From Argonema antarcticum A004/B2 (lineage in GTDB: Bacteria; Cyanobacteriota; Cyanobacteriia; Cyanobacteriales; Aerosakkonemataceae), in the NCBI RefSeq assembly GCF_023333585.1, contig NZ_JAIQZN010000010.1:49539-113538 (forward strand): a stretch of DNA of 64,000 bases. Reading direction: 5' to 3'. The translations under genes and the position numbers were made by a program. Shown one piece after another: positions 36,531-44,131 of this stretch. The notes beneath the pieces are model-generated. The model ran no database searches and was not told where the DNA came from. It saw only the letters and a program-made list of their open reading frames with translations. The first letter of the stretch is position 1. Every line of letters begins with the position of its first letter.

Positions 36531-36901
36531 GTAGTTAGTTGTCAGTGGTCAGTGGTCAGTTGTCAGTGGTCAGTTGTTAGTTGTCAGTTGTCAGTTGTCA
36601 GTGGTCAGTGGTCAGTTGTCAGTTGTCAGTGGTCAGTGGTCAGTGGTCAGTGGTCAGTGGTCAGTTGTTAGTTGTCAGTTGTCAGTTGTCAGTGGTCAGT
36701 GGTCAGTTGTCAGTTGTCAGTGGTCAGTGGTCAGTGGTCAGTGGTCAGTGGTCAGTGGTCAGTTGTCAATTATCAGTTGTCAGTTGTCAATTATCAGTTG
36801 TCAATTATCAGGAGTAGATCTACTCAGCACTTAAAAGTTACTTGTCAGTTGTCAATTATTAGGAGTAGATCTACTCAGCACTCAGCACTCAGCACTCAGC
36901 A
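36531..36901. repeat. Long heptamer array (GTCAGTG/GTCAGTT, then CACTCAG)
   Basis: About 40 tandem GTCAGTG, GTCAGTT, GTTAGTT and related heptamers run from 36531 to 36810, with two copies of a TCAATTAT...AGGAGTAGATCTACTCAGC unit, and finally CACTCAG heptamers up to the thrC stop codon. Open frames through it (VVSGQWSVVSGQ) are artefacts of the 7-base period. Several higher-order blocks (36600-36660 and 36695-36755) are nearly identical, indicating internal duplication. Confidence 0.93.
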
Positions 36902-36902
36902 C

Positions 36903-38204
36903 TTAAACCAGGACTTGTTGCCATTCCAAACGATCGAGTGTTTGGGCTCGTTCTAAGGCACGCTCGAAACTTTCCAACTTCGGTTCGATTGTGAGCGGTT
37001 CGCCGATATAGCCTTGGATAGCTTCTTGGGTTTTCAGTCCGTTGCCGGTAATGTAGACGACGGTTGTTTCGTCGGGGTCAATTTTACCAGCTTCCACCAG
37101 TTTTTTCAGCACGGCAACTGTTGTACCACCAGCGGTTTCGGTGAAGATGCCTTCGGTTTCTGCCAACAGCTTGATGGCTTCCACTATTTCCGCATCGGTG
37201 ACAGATTCGATATTGCCGCCAGTTTTCCGGGCTACTTCCAATGCGTAAATGCCGTCTGCTGGGTTGCCGATCGCAAGTGATTTGGCGATCGTACTCGGCT
37301 TGACTGGCTTGACAAAATCCCGCCCTTCCCGGAATGCTTGCGCGATCGGAGAACATCCTTCTGCTTGGGCACCGCTGAAGCGAACATCTTTTTCAGGAAC
37401 TAAACCAACTTCGATGAATTCTCGGAAGCCTTTGTAAATTTTGGTGAACAGGGAACCCGATGCTAAAGGCGCGACGATGTGATCTGGCAATTCCCAACCT
37501 AGTTGTTCGGCAACTTCGTAACCCAGGGTTTTCGAGCCTTCAGAATAGTAGGGGCGGAGATTAATATTGACAAATCCCCAACCGTGTGTATTGGCGACTT
37601 CACAGCAGAGTCGGTTCACTTGGTCGTAATTTCCCTGCACGGCCATCACGGTGGGGCCGTAAATTAATGTACCCAGAATTTTACCGGCTTCCAAGTCGGC
37701 GGGGATGAAGACGCAACATTCCAGTCCGGCATGAGCTGCGATCGCAGCTGTTGAATTAGCTAAATTTCCAGTACTGGCGCAAGATACTGTAGAAAAACCC
37801 AACTCTCTAGCTCTAGTTAGGGCAACTGATACGACCCTATCCTTGAAGCTGAGAGTCGGCATATTGACGGCATCGTTTTTAATATATAGCTTTTTTAATC
37901 CCAGGCGACGCGCTAAGCGATTGGCGCGTACTAGCGGCGTCATGCCGGTTCCTACATCAATAGGGTTATCTGTTTCGACGGGTAGAAAGGCGCGATAACG
38001 CCAGATGGAATTTGGCCCCGCCTGAATAGTTTCGCGGGTAACCGTGCGGCGGATGGTGTCGTAGTCGTAAGCCACTTCCAGCGGGCCAAAACATAACTCG
38101 CAGACGTGAGTTGCTTTGGGTTCGTACTCAGTACCACACTCTTTACACTTGAGCGATTTGAATGTGGCTGCTGTCTTGGTTTGGGTTGCGATCGCCTGGG
38201 TCAT
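36903..38204 (-). CDS. thrC: Threonine synthase
   Basis: Converts O-phosphohomoserine to threonine with PLP. The 433-residue protein has an N-terminal zinc ribbon (CKECGTEYEPKATHVCELC), found in a subset of threonine synthases. The PLP lysine is in TLSFKDRVVSVAL, with ASTGNLANSTAAIAAHAGL (phosphate loop), IAKSLAIGNPADG and ETAGGTTVAVLKKL. I chose the ATG at 38204 (MTQAIATQTK). A longer frame adds 50 residues with no family character. The stop codon abuts a heptamer array. MoaD-like genes lie on both sides of it on the same strand. Confidence 0.94.
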   Translation of the reverse strand: MTQAIATQTKTAATFKSLKCKECGTEYEPKATHVCELCFGPLEVAYDYDTIRRTVTRETIQAGPNSIWRYRAFLPVETDNPIDVGTGMTPLVRANRLARRLGLKKLYIKNDAVNMPTLSFKDRVVSVALTRARELGFSTVSCASTGNLANSTAAIAAHAGLECCVFIPADLEAGKILGTLIYGPTVMAVQGNYDQVNRLCCEVANTHGWGFVNINLRPYYSEGSKTLGYEVAEQLGWELPDHIVAPLASGSLFTKIYKGFREFIEVGLVPEKDVRFSGAQAEGCSPIAQAFREGRDFVKPVKPSTIAKSLAIGNPADGIYALEVARKTGGNIESVTDAEIVEAIKLLAETEGIFTETAGGTTVAVLKKLVEAGKIDPDETTVVYITGNGLKTQEAIQGYIGEPLTIEPKLESFERALERAQTLDRLEWQQVLV

Positions 38205-38266
38205 AATTTCTGCTCTCTGTCTTAACTGTCGATTGATACTAACACGACCTTTAATCACCGTCAAAC

Positions 38267-38291
38267 ATACCCGACTTATTTTGTCGGGTAT
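38267..38291. repeat. Hairpin in the thrC leader
   Basis: ATACCCGAC, a 7-base loop and GTCGGGTAT form a perfect 9-bp stem 63 bases upstream of the thrC start. It could be a regulatory leader hairpin or a repeat related to the palindrome at 31652. Confidence 0.5.
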
Positions 38292-38456
38292 CCTCACTGG
38301 TCTATTCCCTCGCCCCTCCTCACAAAGTTCGTCAACCCTGGTTATTTTGTACAAAGATAAAAATAAATAAGTTCTCTTATGTATATAAATATGCAGACTT
38401 GTCTAATTAATTTTACTTACTTAGCTACTGGCTATAAGAAAGTAAATCCTCATATA

Positions 38457-38537
38457 AGTACGTGGGCATAATTAAACCTAAAACTGCCGTGCCCTTAGAA
38501 ACCGGGTTTCTGGGTGTTCAGTTTATTTACGCCCACT
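38457..38537. mobile_element. MITE-like element, family GTGGGCAT, copy 1
   Basis: Starts GTACGTGGGCATAATTAAAC and ends GTTTATTTACGCCCACTC, imperfect inverted ends. The core includes GCCCTTAGAAACCGGGTTTC and TGGGTGTTCAG. It matches, inverted, the element at 53690-53776. Confidence 0.7.
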
Positions 38538-38937
38538 CAGCAACAACTTCAACTACCAAAACCTGGCAATCTATATCAATAAATTGTAATATTTTATACT
38601 TTAGTTTGCTTAAAGCTGTCGCTATCTATAGTAAGTATATATCAGAAAAGCAAAAGATAGCAATTTTCAAGCCTTTCTTTTGGCGATAAAATTCTGTTGT
38701 TTGGCAATAGTTTTGCCGAAGATAATTTATCTGCCAAGTAAGTTTTGAATATTTTTTACCGCAGATGAAGACAGATGTAGACGCGATAGCGGCTGACCGC
38801 AGGGTACGCTCCGTAACCCAGATGAAGATGTCGCGTTTGGATAAATAAACGGCTTCTGGAAAAGTCACTCATTCAAAAGTCAAAAGAAAGAAAATTCTCC
38901 CTCTTACCTCTTACCTCTTCCCTTTTCCCCTCTTCCC

Positions 38938-39056
38938 CTAGTGCAGGATGGCGGAAATAACTCACCACTAAAAATTGCCAATGATTGCGCTGGAAATCTT
39001 GATTTTTACCACTGACAACTGACCACTGACAACTGACCACTGACCACTTGCACTAG
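38938..39056. mobile_element. MITE-like element with CTAGTGCA ends, copy B
   Basis: Starts CTAGTGCAGGATGGCGG and ends GACCACTTGCACTAG. It is the reverse complement of copy A at 35278-35438 across the unique tract, with fewer GTCAGT-type heptamers (about 5 versus 10). The difference in repeat number between otherwise matching copies shows that the heptamers expand or shrink inside the element. Confidence 0.75.
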
Positions 39057-39072
39057 CTCCTAGCCCCTTCCC

Positions 39073-39333
39073 CTATCCTCCGCTGACGGGTGGAATCAGC
39101 ACCACTTCATCGCCATTTTGGAGTACGGTATCTGGCTCGACAAACTGGAGATTAACGCCAAAGCGGGTGATGTCGCGCCATTGTGCCAGTTCGGGATGTT
39201 CAGCGATTAGCCTATCCAGCACTGTTGCAACTCTTGTGGAAGCTGGGAACTCCAATACTAGGTCTGGAACGCCTAATGCTTCCTGATAAGCGGCGAAGAG
39301 TTTGAGTGCGATCGTTATTGAAGGCTCAGACAT
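39073..39333 (-). CDS. moaD: MoaD-like molybdopterin synthase small subunit
   Basis: An 86-residue beta-grasp sulfur carrier starting MSEPSITIALKLFAAYQEAL and ending GDEVVLIPPVSGG, with the terminal Gly-Gly needed for thiocarboxylate formation. The IALKLFAAYQEALG start and DEVVLIPPVSGG end fit MoaD, which supplies sulfur to form the molybdopterin dithiolene with MoaE. No moaE or other cofactor gene is in the window. It is the second Gly-Gly carrier within 3 kb. Confidence 0.88.
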   Translation of the reverse strand: MSEPSITIALKLFAAYQEALGVPDLVLEFPASTRVATVLDRLIAEHPELAQWRDITRFGVNLQFVEPDTVLQNGDEVVLIPPVSGG

Positions 39334-39788
39334 GAGAATTGATGGAGAAGGGCTGGAATTAGATTAGCGCGAATATTGTCGAGATGAGTCAAACTAGCGT
39401 GAAAATATTTTTACCAAAACCATACACCTCAGAGGAATTGTTGAAAAACTTGCATTTAGCGATCGCTATGGAATAGACAAATTAAGGCACTATTGTTGCT
39501 CTGTGATTTTTATTGTACATCGCTCTTAATCTGGTAGAATAGCAATTCTGTTACTGGCAATTTAGCTTCGCAATTAGCATTTATAGAATTGCAGAACTGA
39601 TAAGATACTAACATAGGTTGCGATTGTCGGGGAGATCGAATCCCCCACAATCACAGCCTTTCATCCCCGCTAACCCTTATGGGTATAGCGAGGGTCTGAC
39701 CGGCAGTCAAGATAAATTACTCATTCTTGAAGCTGAGTATAAAAGATTCAAGGTAACGGATGCAAATAGAACTTCCGCCAAATCAGGT
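39334..39788. other. Intergenic region upstream of the hybrid kinase
   Basis: No convincing gene. The kinase frame stays open upstream to 39618, but that part (SNPPQSQPFIPANPYGYSEG) looks like translated leader rather than conserved protein. Confidence 0.45.
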
Positions 39789-42068
39789 ATGAATATCTCC
39801 CCTTCTCCGAAAAATTCAAAACTCATCCTCGTCATCGACGACGACAGATTAATGCGGATACAGCTTCGCCGAGCGATGGAACAAGAAGGCTACCAAGTGG
39901 CAGAAGCGATCGACGGAGAAGAGGGTTTAGCCGCTTATACTTGCTTAAAACCAGATATAGTGCTGGTGGATGGGATGATGCCAGTGATGGATGGCTTTAC
40001 CTGCTGTACGCTAATCCGATCGCTCCCAGGAGGGAATAGCACACCTATATTGATGATCACGGCGCTAGAGGATGAAGAATCAGTAGATCGAGCTTTTAAG
40101 GCGGGTGCGATCGATTATATTACCAAGCCCATCCATTTGGCAGTACTGCGTCAGCGGGTGCGTCGTCTGCTAGAGGCGAGTCGAGCCTCAGAAGAATTAC
40201 GACAGCAGAGCGAACGAGAGCGACTGATAAATAAGATAGCTCAGCGCATCCGTCAGTCTTTGAACATCCAAGAAATACTCAACACAACTGTAGCAGAAGT
40301 TCGAGAATTTCTAGGGGCCGATCGCGTCCTGATTTATCGTTACGACTCCGACTGGAGTGGAAGCGTATTGGTAGAATCCGTAGAAAACCTTTGGACGCCT
40401 ATTCTGGGTCAAAAAATTGCCTATCCTTATTTGAGTAAAAATTATGTTCCCTCCTACAAACAGAACCGTATTGAAGCCAAAGCAGATATATACACGCTAG
40501 GACTGCCCCAATGTTTGATCGATCTGCTGGCTGGATTTCAGGTAAGAGCCCATTTAGTAGTACCGATTTTACAAGATAATTCCGATCTGTTAGTTTTCAA
40601 TTCCGAGTTAGAAAATTCAACTCAAAACTCCCAATTGTGGGGGCTACTTATTGCCCATCAGTGTAGCAGCCCGCGACAATGGCAGAAATTAGAAATTGAA
40701 TTGCTCCAGCAATTAGCAACGCAAGTAGCAATTGCCATTCAACAATCCGAACTATATCAACAGCTTGGCAAGCTCAATACTGACCTAGAGCGGCAGGTAA
40801 ATGAACGTACATCTCAGTTGCAACAGGCTCTCAACTTTGAAGCTATGCTCAAACGCATTACTGACAAAGTTCGCGATACCCTCGATGAAAGCCATATTTT
40901 ACAAACAGCGGTGCAAGAATTAGTTCTGGGACTTCAAGTTAATTACTGCGGTACGGGGTTGTACGACCTCGAACAAGCAATTTCCACTGTTTGCTACGAG
41001 TACGCAACCTCATCGGCTTTATACCGGGGTCGCCTCGTGCAAATGGCTGATTTTCCCGGTATTTATTCTCAGCTTCTGCAAGGTCAATATCTACAATTTT
41101 GCGAAATAAATTTCCAGGCTATCCAGCCTATTAACAGTCCCTGTGCAGTCCTGGCTTGTCCTATCTTGGATAATCAAGGGGTTCTGGGTGACCTGTGGTT
41201 ATTAAAGCATGAAGAATATGTTTTTAATGAATTAGAAATTAGATTGGCGCAACAGGTAGCCAATCAATGCGCGATCGCAATTCGGCAAGCTCGACTTTAC
41301 CAAGCAGCACAAGGTCAAGTGCAGGAACTCGAAAAACTCAACCACCTCAAAGACGACTTTCTGAATACGGTTTCTCATGAATTAAAAACGCCTGTATCCA
41401 ACATGAAAATGGCAATACAAATGTTGGAAGTTACCATGAATCGGGAATGCGGCTTTCACAGCAAAATAGCCGAAATCAACCCAGGGGAAAGCTCCACTGC
41501 GCGTTATTTCCACCTTTTGAATGACGAATGCGAGCGAGAAATTAGCCTAATCAATGACTTACTGGAATTGCAGGAACTCAACGCCGGAACTCACCTTCCC
41601 GACCCAAAAATCATCCATTTAGAAGACTGGATTCCTGATGTCGTAGAGCCATTTAAAGATATAACCTGGAACCATCAACAAATTTTAGAAATTGACATCG
41701 ACCCCAAACTGCCTCCCCTTACCTCCGATCCATTCAGTCTCAAGCGCGTCCTCACCGAGTTGCTCAATAATGCCTGTAAGTACACTCCAGCCAAAGGTAA
41801 AATTACAGTAGCTGTTTGCTCTGAGAACGAAAAAATTCAGTTTAGAGTCACTAATTCAGGCATCGAAATTCCGGCTAGCGAATTAGCCCGAATTTTTGAC
41901 AAATTCTACCGCATTCCCAGCAACGATCCGTGGAAATATGGAGGAACTGGACTGGGACTGGCGCTAGTGGATAAACTGGTAACTTATTTAGGAGGTTCGA
42001 TACAAGTTCAAAGTAGAGCAACGCATACTTGCTTCTTAGTTGAGTTACCCATTAGCCATGACTTTTGA
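39789..42068 (+). CDS. Hybrid sensor: REC-GAF-GAF-histidine kinase
   Basis: A 759-residue two-component protein from the ATG at 39789 (MNISPSPKNSK). Domains in order: a receiver with acidic IDDDR and phospho-acceptor D61 (VLVDGMMPVMDG) and K in DYITKPIHL; a GAF domain of the cyanobacterial type (TVAEVREFLGADRVLIYRYD); a coiled coil (LERQVNERTSQLQQALN); a second, more divergent GAF-like domain; HisKA near residue 527 (VSHELKTPVSNMKM, His phospho-site); and HATPase_c with LTELLNNACKYTP (N box) and YGGTGLGLALV (G2). The GAFs lack an obvious bilin-attachment C-H motif. An N-terminal receiver implies that it is itself downstream of another kinase. Confidence 0.92.
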   Translation: MNISPSPKNSKLILVIDDDRLMRIQLRRAMEQEGYQVAEAIDGEEGLAAYTCLKPDIVLVDGMMPVMDGFTCCTLIRSLPGGNSTPILMITALEDEESVDRAFKAGAIDYITKPIHLAVLRQRVRRLLEASRASEELRQQSERERLINKIAQRIRQSLNIQEILNTTVAEVREFLGADRVLIYRYDSDWSGSVLVESVENLWTPILGQKIAYPYLSKNYVPSYKQNRIEAKADIYTLGLPQCLIDLLAGFQVRAHLVVPILQDNSDLLVFNSELENSTQNSQLWGLLIAHQCSSPRQWQKLEIELLQQLATQVAIAIQQSELYQQLGKLNTDLERQVNERTSQLQQALNFEAMLKRITDKVRDTLDESHILQTAVQELVLGLQVNYCGTGLYDLEQAISTVCYEYATSSALYRGRLVQMADFPGIYSQLLQGQYLQFCEINFQAIQPINSPCAVLACPILDNQGVLGDLWLLKHEEYVFNELEIRLAQQVANQCAIAIRQARLYQAAQGQVQELEKLNHLKDDFLNTVSHELKTPVSNMKMAIQMLEVTMNRECGFHSKIAEINPGESSTARYFHLLNDECEREISLINDLLELQELNAGTHLPDPKIIHLEDWIPDVVEPFKDITWNHQQILEIDIDPKLPPLTSDPFSLKRVLTELLNNACKYTPAKGKITVAVCSENEKIQFRVTNSGIEIPASELARIFDKFYRIPSNDPWKYGGTGLGLALVDKLVTYLGGSIQVQSRATHTCFLVELPISHDF

Positions 42069-42126
42069 AGAATAAAGCGAGAGACAAAAACAACAGCCTA
42101 ATGAATTTATTTACCTATGGCAGCTT

Positions 42127-43218
42127 ATGGTTTTTACTAATAAAAAGTTCGGCTTTATGGAAATACGCGGTGTCTGGATTCCTAATACAGATTGCTTAGT
42201 TCTTACTTCCAAGCAACGCATTGCAGAAGCAATGGATTTTCTTGCCGCAACAGGATTCAACGTTGTATTTCCTGTCGTTTGGAGTAAAGGATTTACGGTT
42301 TATCCTTCTCAAGTGATGGGAAAATTATTTGGAATTGAGATTGACCCGCGTTACAAAGGGCGCGATCCTTTAGCCGATATAACTGCTGAAGCTTGTCGTG
42401 TAGGAATTGCGGTTATCCCTTGGTTTGAATATGGATTCGCCAGTTCTTACAACCAGAATGGCGGACATTTGCTAGCTAAAAAGCCTGATTGGGCTGCACG
42501 CGATCGCAACAACAATTTAGTTAAAAAGAATAATTTTGAGTGGTTGAATGCTTTCGATCCCGAAGTGCAAGATTTTATGCTGAGTTTGATTCTGGAAGTA
42601 GTCAATAATTATGATATTGCTGGCATCCAAGGAGACGACAGATTGCCTGCATTTCCCTCAGAAGGTGGCTATGATTACTTAACAGTTTGTCGCTATCGAG
42701 AGGAGTTTAATTGCCATCCGCCGCACAATTGCAAAAATCGACTGTGGTTGCAGTGGCGTGCTGATTTGCTCACTGATTTTTTGGCTCAAATTTATTGTGA
42801 AGTCAAAGCTATTAATCCCAATTTATTGATATCGCTCGCACCCAGTATTTATGATTGGGGATTCCAAGAATATCTGCAAGATACTAAATCTTGGCTAGAT
42901 AAAGGATTGGTCGATATTATTCACCCACAGTTGTATCGTCGCGATTTCAATAGTTATAAATGTCTTGTAGATAAACTCGTTATAGAGCAGTTTAGCAGCA
43001 AACAACTTCAGCGTTTGGCACCTGGTATTCTGATGAATATCGGCTCATCTTACTGCATCAGTCCTGAGTACTTGTTGCAGGCAATTAGCTACAATCGTTC
43101 TCGCGGTATTTCCGGTGAAGTTTTCTTCTTCTACGAAGGTTTGCGAGCTGATAATGATGCTCTAGCGAAAGTTTTGCGAAATGGCCCTTATGCCGAAATT
43201 TGTTCGCCTTATCCTTAA
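42127..43218 (+). CDS. Glycosyl hydrolase-like 10 (GHL10 / DUF187) family protein
   Basis: A 363-residue protein with a TIM-barrel GHL10 domain, close in fold to GH13/GH10 relatives acting on cell-wall or exopolysaccharide glycans. Typical segments are EIRGVWIPNTD, NVVFPVVWSKGFTVYPSQV, GIAVIPWFEYGF (barrel strand with a conserved Glu), EWLNAFDPEVQDFML, IAGIQGDDRLP and VDIIHPQLYRRDF. No signal peptide is present, unlike many secreted relatives, so it is probably cytosolic. The start could also be the ATG at 42157 (MEIRGVW), which aligns better with the domain. A strong palindrome follows the stop. Confidence 0.88.
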   Translation: MVFTNKKFGFMEIRGVWIPNTDCLVLTSKQRIAEAMDFLAATGFNVVFPVVWSKGFTVYPSQVMGKLFGIEIDPRYKGRDPLADITAEACRVGIAVIPWFEYGFASSYNQNGGHLLAKKPDWAARDRNNNLVKKNNFEWLNAFDPEVQDFMLSLILEVVNNYDIAGIQGDDRLPAFPSEGGYDYLTVCRYREEFNCHPPHNCKNRLWLQWRADLLTDFLAQIYCEVKAINPNLLISLAPSIYDWGFQEYLQDTKSWLDKGLVDIIHPQLYRRDFNSYKCLVDKLVIEQFSSKQLQRLAPGILMNIGSSYCISPEYLLQAISYNRSRGISGEVFFFYEGLRADNDALAKVLRNGPYAEICSPYP

Positions 43219-43239
43219 CAGGACTGGCACCTTAAAAAA

Positions 43240-43293
43240 GGTACGTTGTTGCGCTTTAGCGCCAGATTTAGCGCTAAAGCGCAACAACGTACC
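43240..43293. repeat. Palindromic repeat, family GGTACGTTGTTGCGC, copy 3
   Basis: Arms of 23 bp are perfectly complementary (43240-43262 with 43271-43293) around an 8-base loop. It lies 21 bases past the GHL10 stop and 23 bases from the DUF928 stop, between convergent genes. It probably acts as a two-way transcription end. Confidence 0.88.
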
Positions 43294-43316
43294 TACTACC
43301 AGCGTCAATCTTATGA

Positions 43317-44126
43317 TTATAATAAAGGTTCTTCAGCTATTTCATTCAATCCAATTTGCTTCAATAAACTTGCCCAATCTTTTGCTAAATCGGCATCATT
43401 AGGATTGTCGCGACGCAGTTTAGCTAAAGTTGCGATCGTATCGTACCAAATACCTGCTTGTGCGTAAATGTTGATGCGATCGCGCATTGTTTTCGCCTTT
43501 TTTAGTTTGGCAACCAAGTCTGCACTCGGTTGAATTATTTGGATATATCCTCCTATAGCTTTAACTTTAGATTCGTCTTGAGAACTGCATATCAGTGCCA
43601 AATTCCAACGATAATTCTTCCCAACTTCTAGCGCTGATGATGTCGAAAGATCGGGAATGCTGAAACTAATCACACCCGACTTGCTGGGAATTCTCAAAGT
43701 AGTTTTGTATATTTGCTCGTTCTTCTCATCGCGCAAAGTAAATTCTGCTTCCTTTGCAGAACTTTGAGGAATATAGAAAAACCAGGTCGGGGATTGTGCA
43801 GTAGTTAAACCGACTAAATTTTCTGGAATTAATGCCGCTAAAGGTTTCTTATCAAGCAAACACTCATCTCGCGGCCCAGCAGTTACCGTGCGAGTGGGTT
43901 TGTCATCGACTGGTGGAGTAGTTTCCGCGCCTCGCGTGCCATCTCCTGATCTGCGCGAGGGGGCACCTCGGCGTGGTGGATGAAATCGTGGCCCACCAGG
44001 TATAGTGCGATCGGGCCTGCTATTAACGGGTGGTACGGGGTCGTCTGCCAGCACGAGTATTGGTAAGCTAAATGCAAATAAGCTTAAAAATGATGCAAAA
44101 CTTAATATAATGGGGCGCGACTGCAT
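43317..44126 (-). CDS. DUF928 secreted protein
   Basis: A 269-residue cyanobacterial DUF928 protein. It has a signal peptide (residues about 8-27, SFASFLSLFAFSLPILVLAD), a Pro/Arg-rich linker with a GGPRFHPPRRGAPSRR patch, then the domain: ECLLDKKPLAALIPENLVGL, PTWFFYIPQ, EFTLRDEKNEQIYKTTLRIP and NYRWNLALIC. The C-terminal end is helical (KKAKTMRDRINIYAQAGIWY). It starts 5 bases after the cyclase gene ends, so they are co-transcribed. DUF928 genes are often found beside CHASE2 and CHAT genes in cyanobacteria. The exact role is unknown. Confidence 0.88.
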   Translation of the reverse strand: MQSRPIILSFASFLSLFAFSLPILVLADDPVPPVNSRPDRTIPGGPRFHPPRRGAPSRRSGDGTRGAETTPPVDDKPTRTVTAGPRDECLLDKKPLAALIPENLVGLTTAQSPTWFFYIPQSSAKEAEFTLRDEKNEQIYKTTLRIPSKSGVISFSIPDLSTSSALEVGKNYRWNLALICSSQDESKVKAIGGYIQIIQPSADLVAKLKKAKTMRDRINIYAQAGIWYDTIATLAKLRRDNPNDADLAKDWASLLKQIGLNEIAEEPLL

Positions 44127-44131
44127 GGGTA

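Larger units (their letters stand above)
38205..39072. other. 868-bp intergenic region rich in small repeats
   Basis: No gene. It holds a thrC-proximal hairpin (38267-38291), a MITE-like element (38457-38537), an AGATGAAGACAGATG repeat near 38763, GAAGAGG/CTTACCT-type heptamers (38895-38940) and a CTAGTGCA element (38938-39056). These are listed separately where structure is clear. Confidence 0.7.

Noticed and set aside
36531..36810. Possible CRISPR array
   Set aside because: The repeat unit is seven bases with no unique spacers, so it is a heptamer satellite.
36574..36956. Plus-strand open frames encoding VVSGQWSVVSGQ-like peptides
   Set aside because: A 7-base period array gives open reading in all three frames; no ribosome site or family match.
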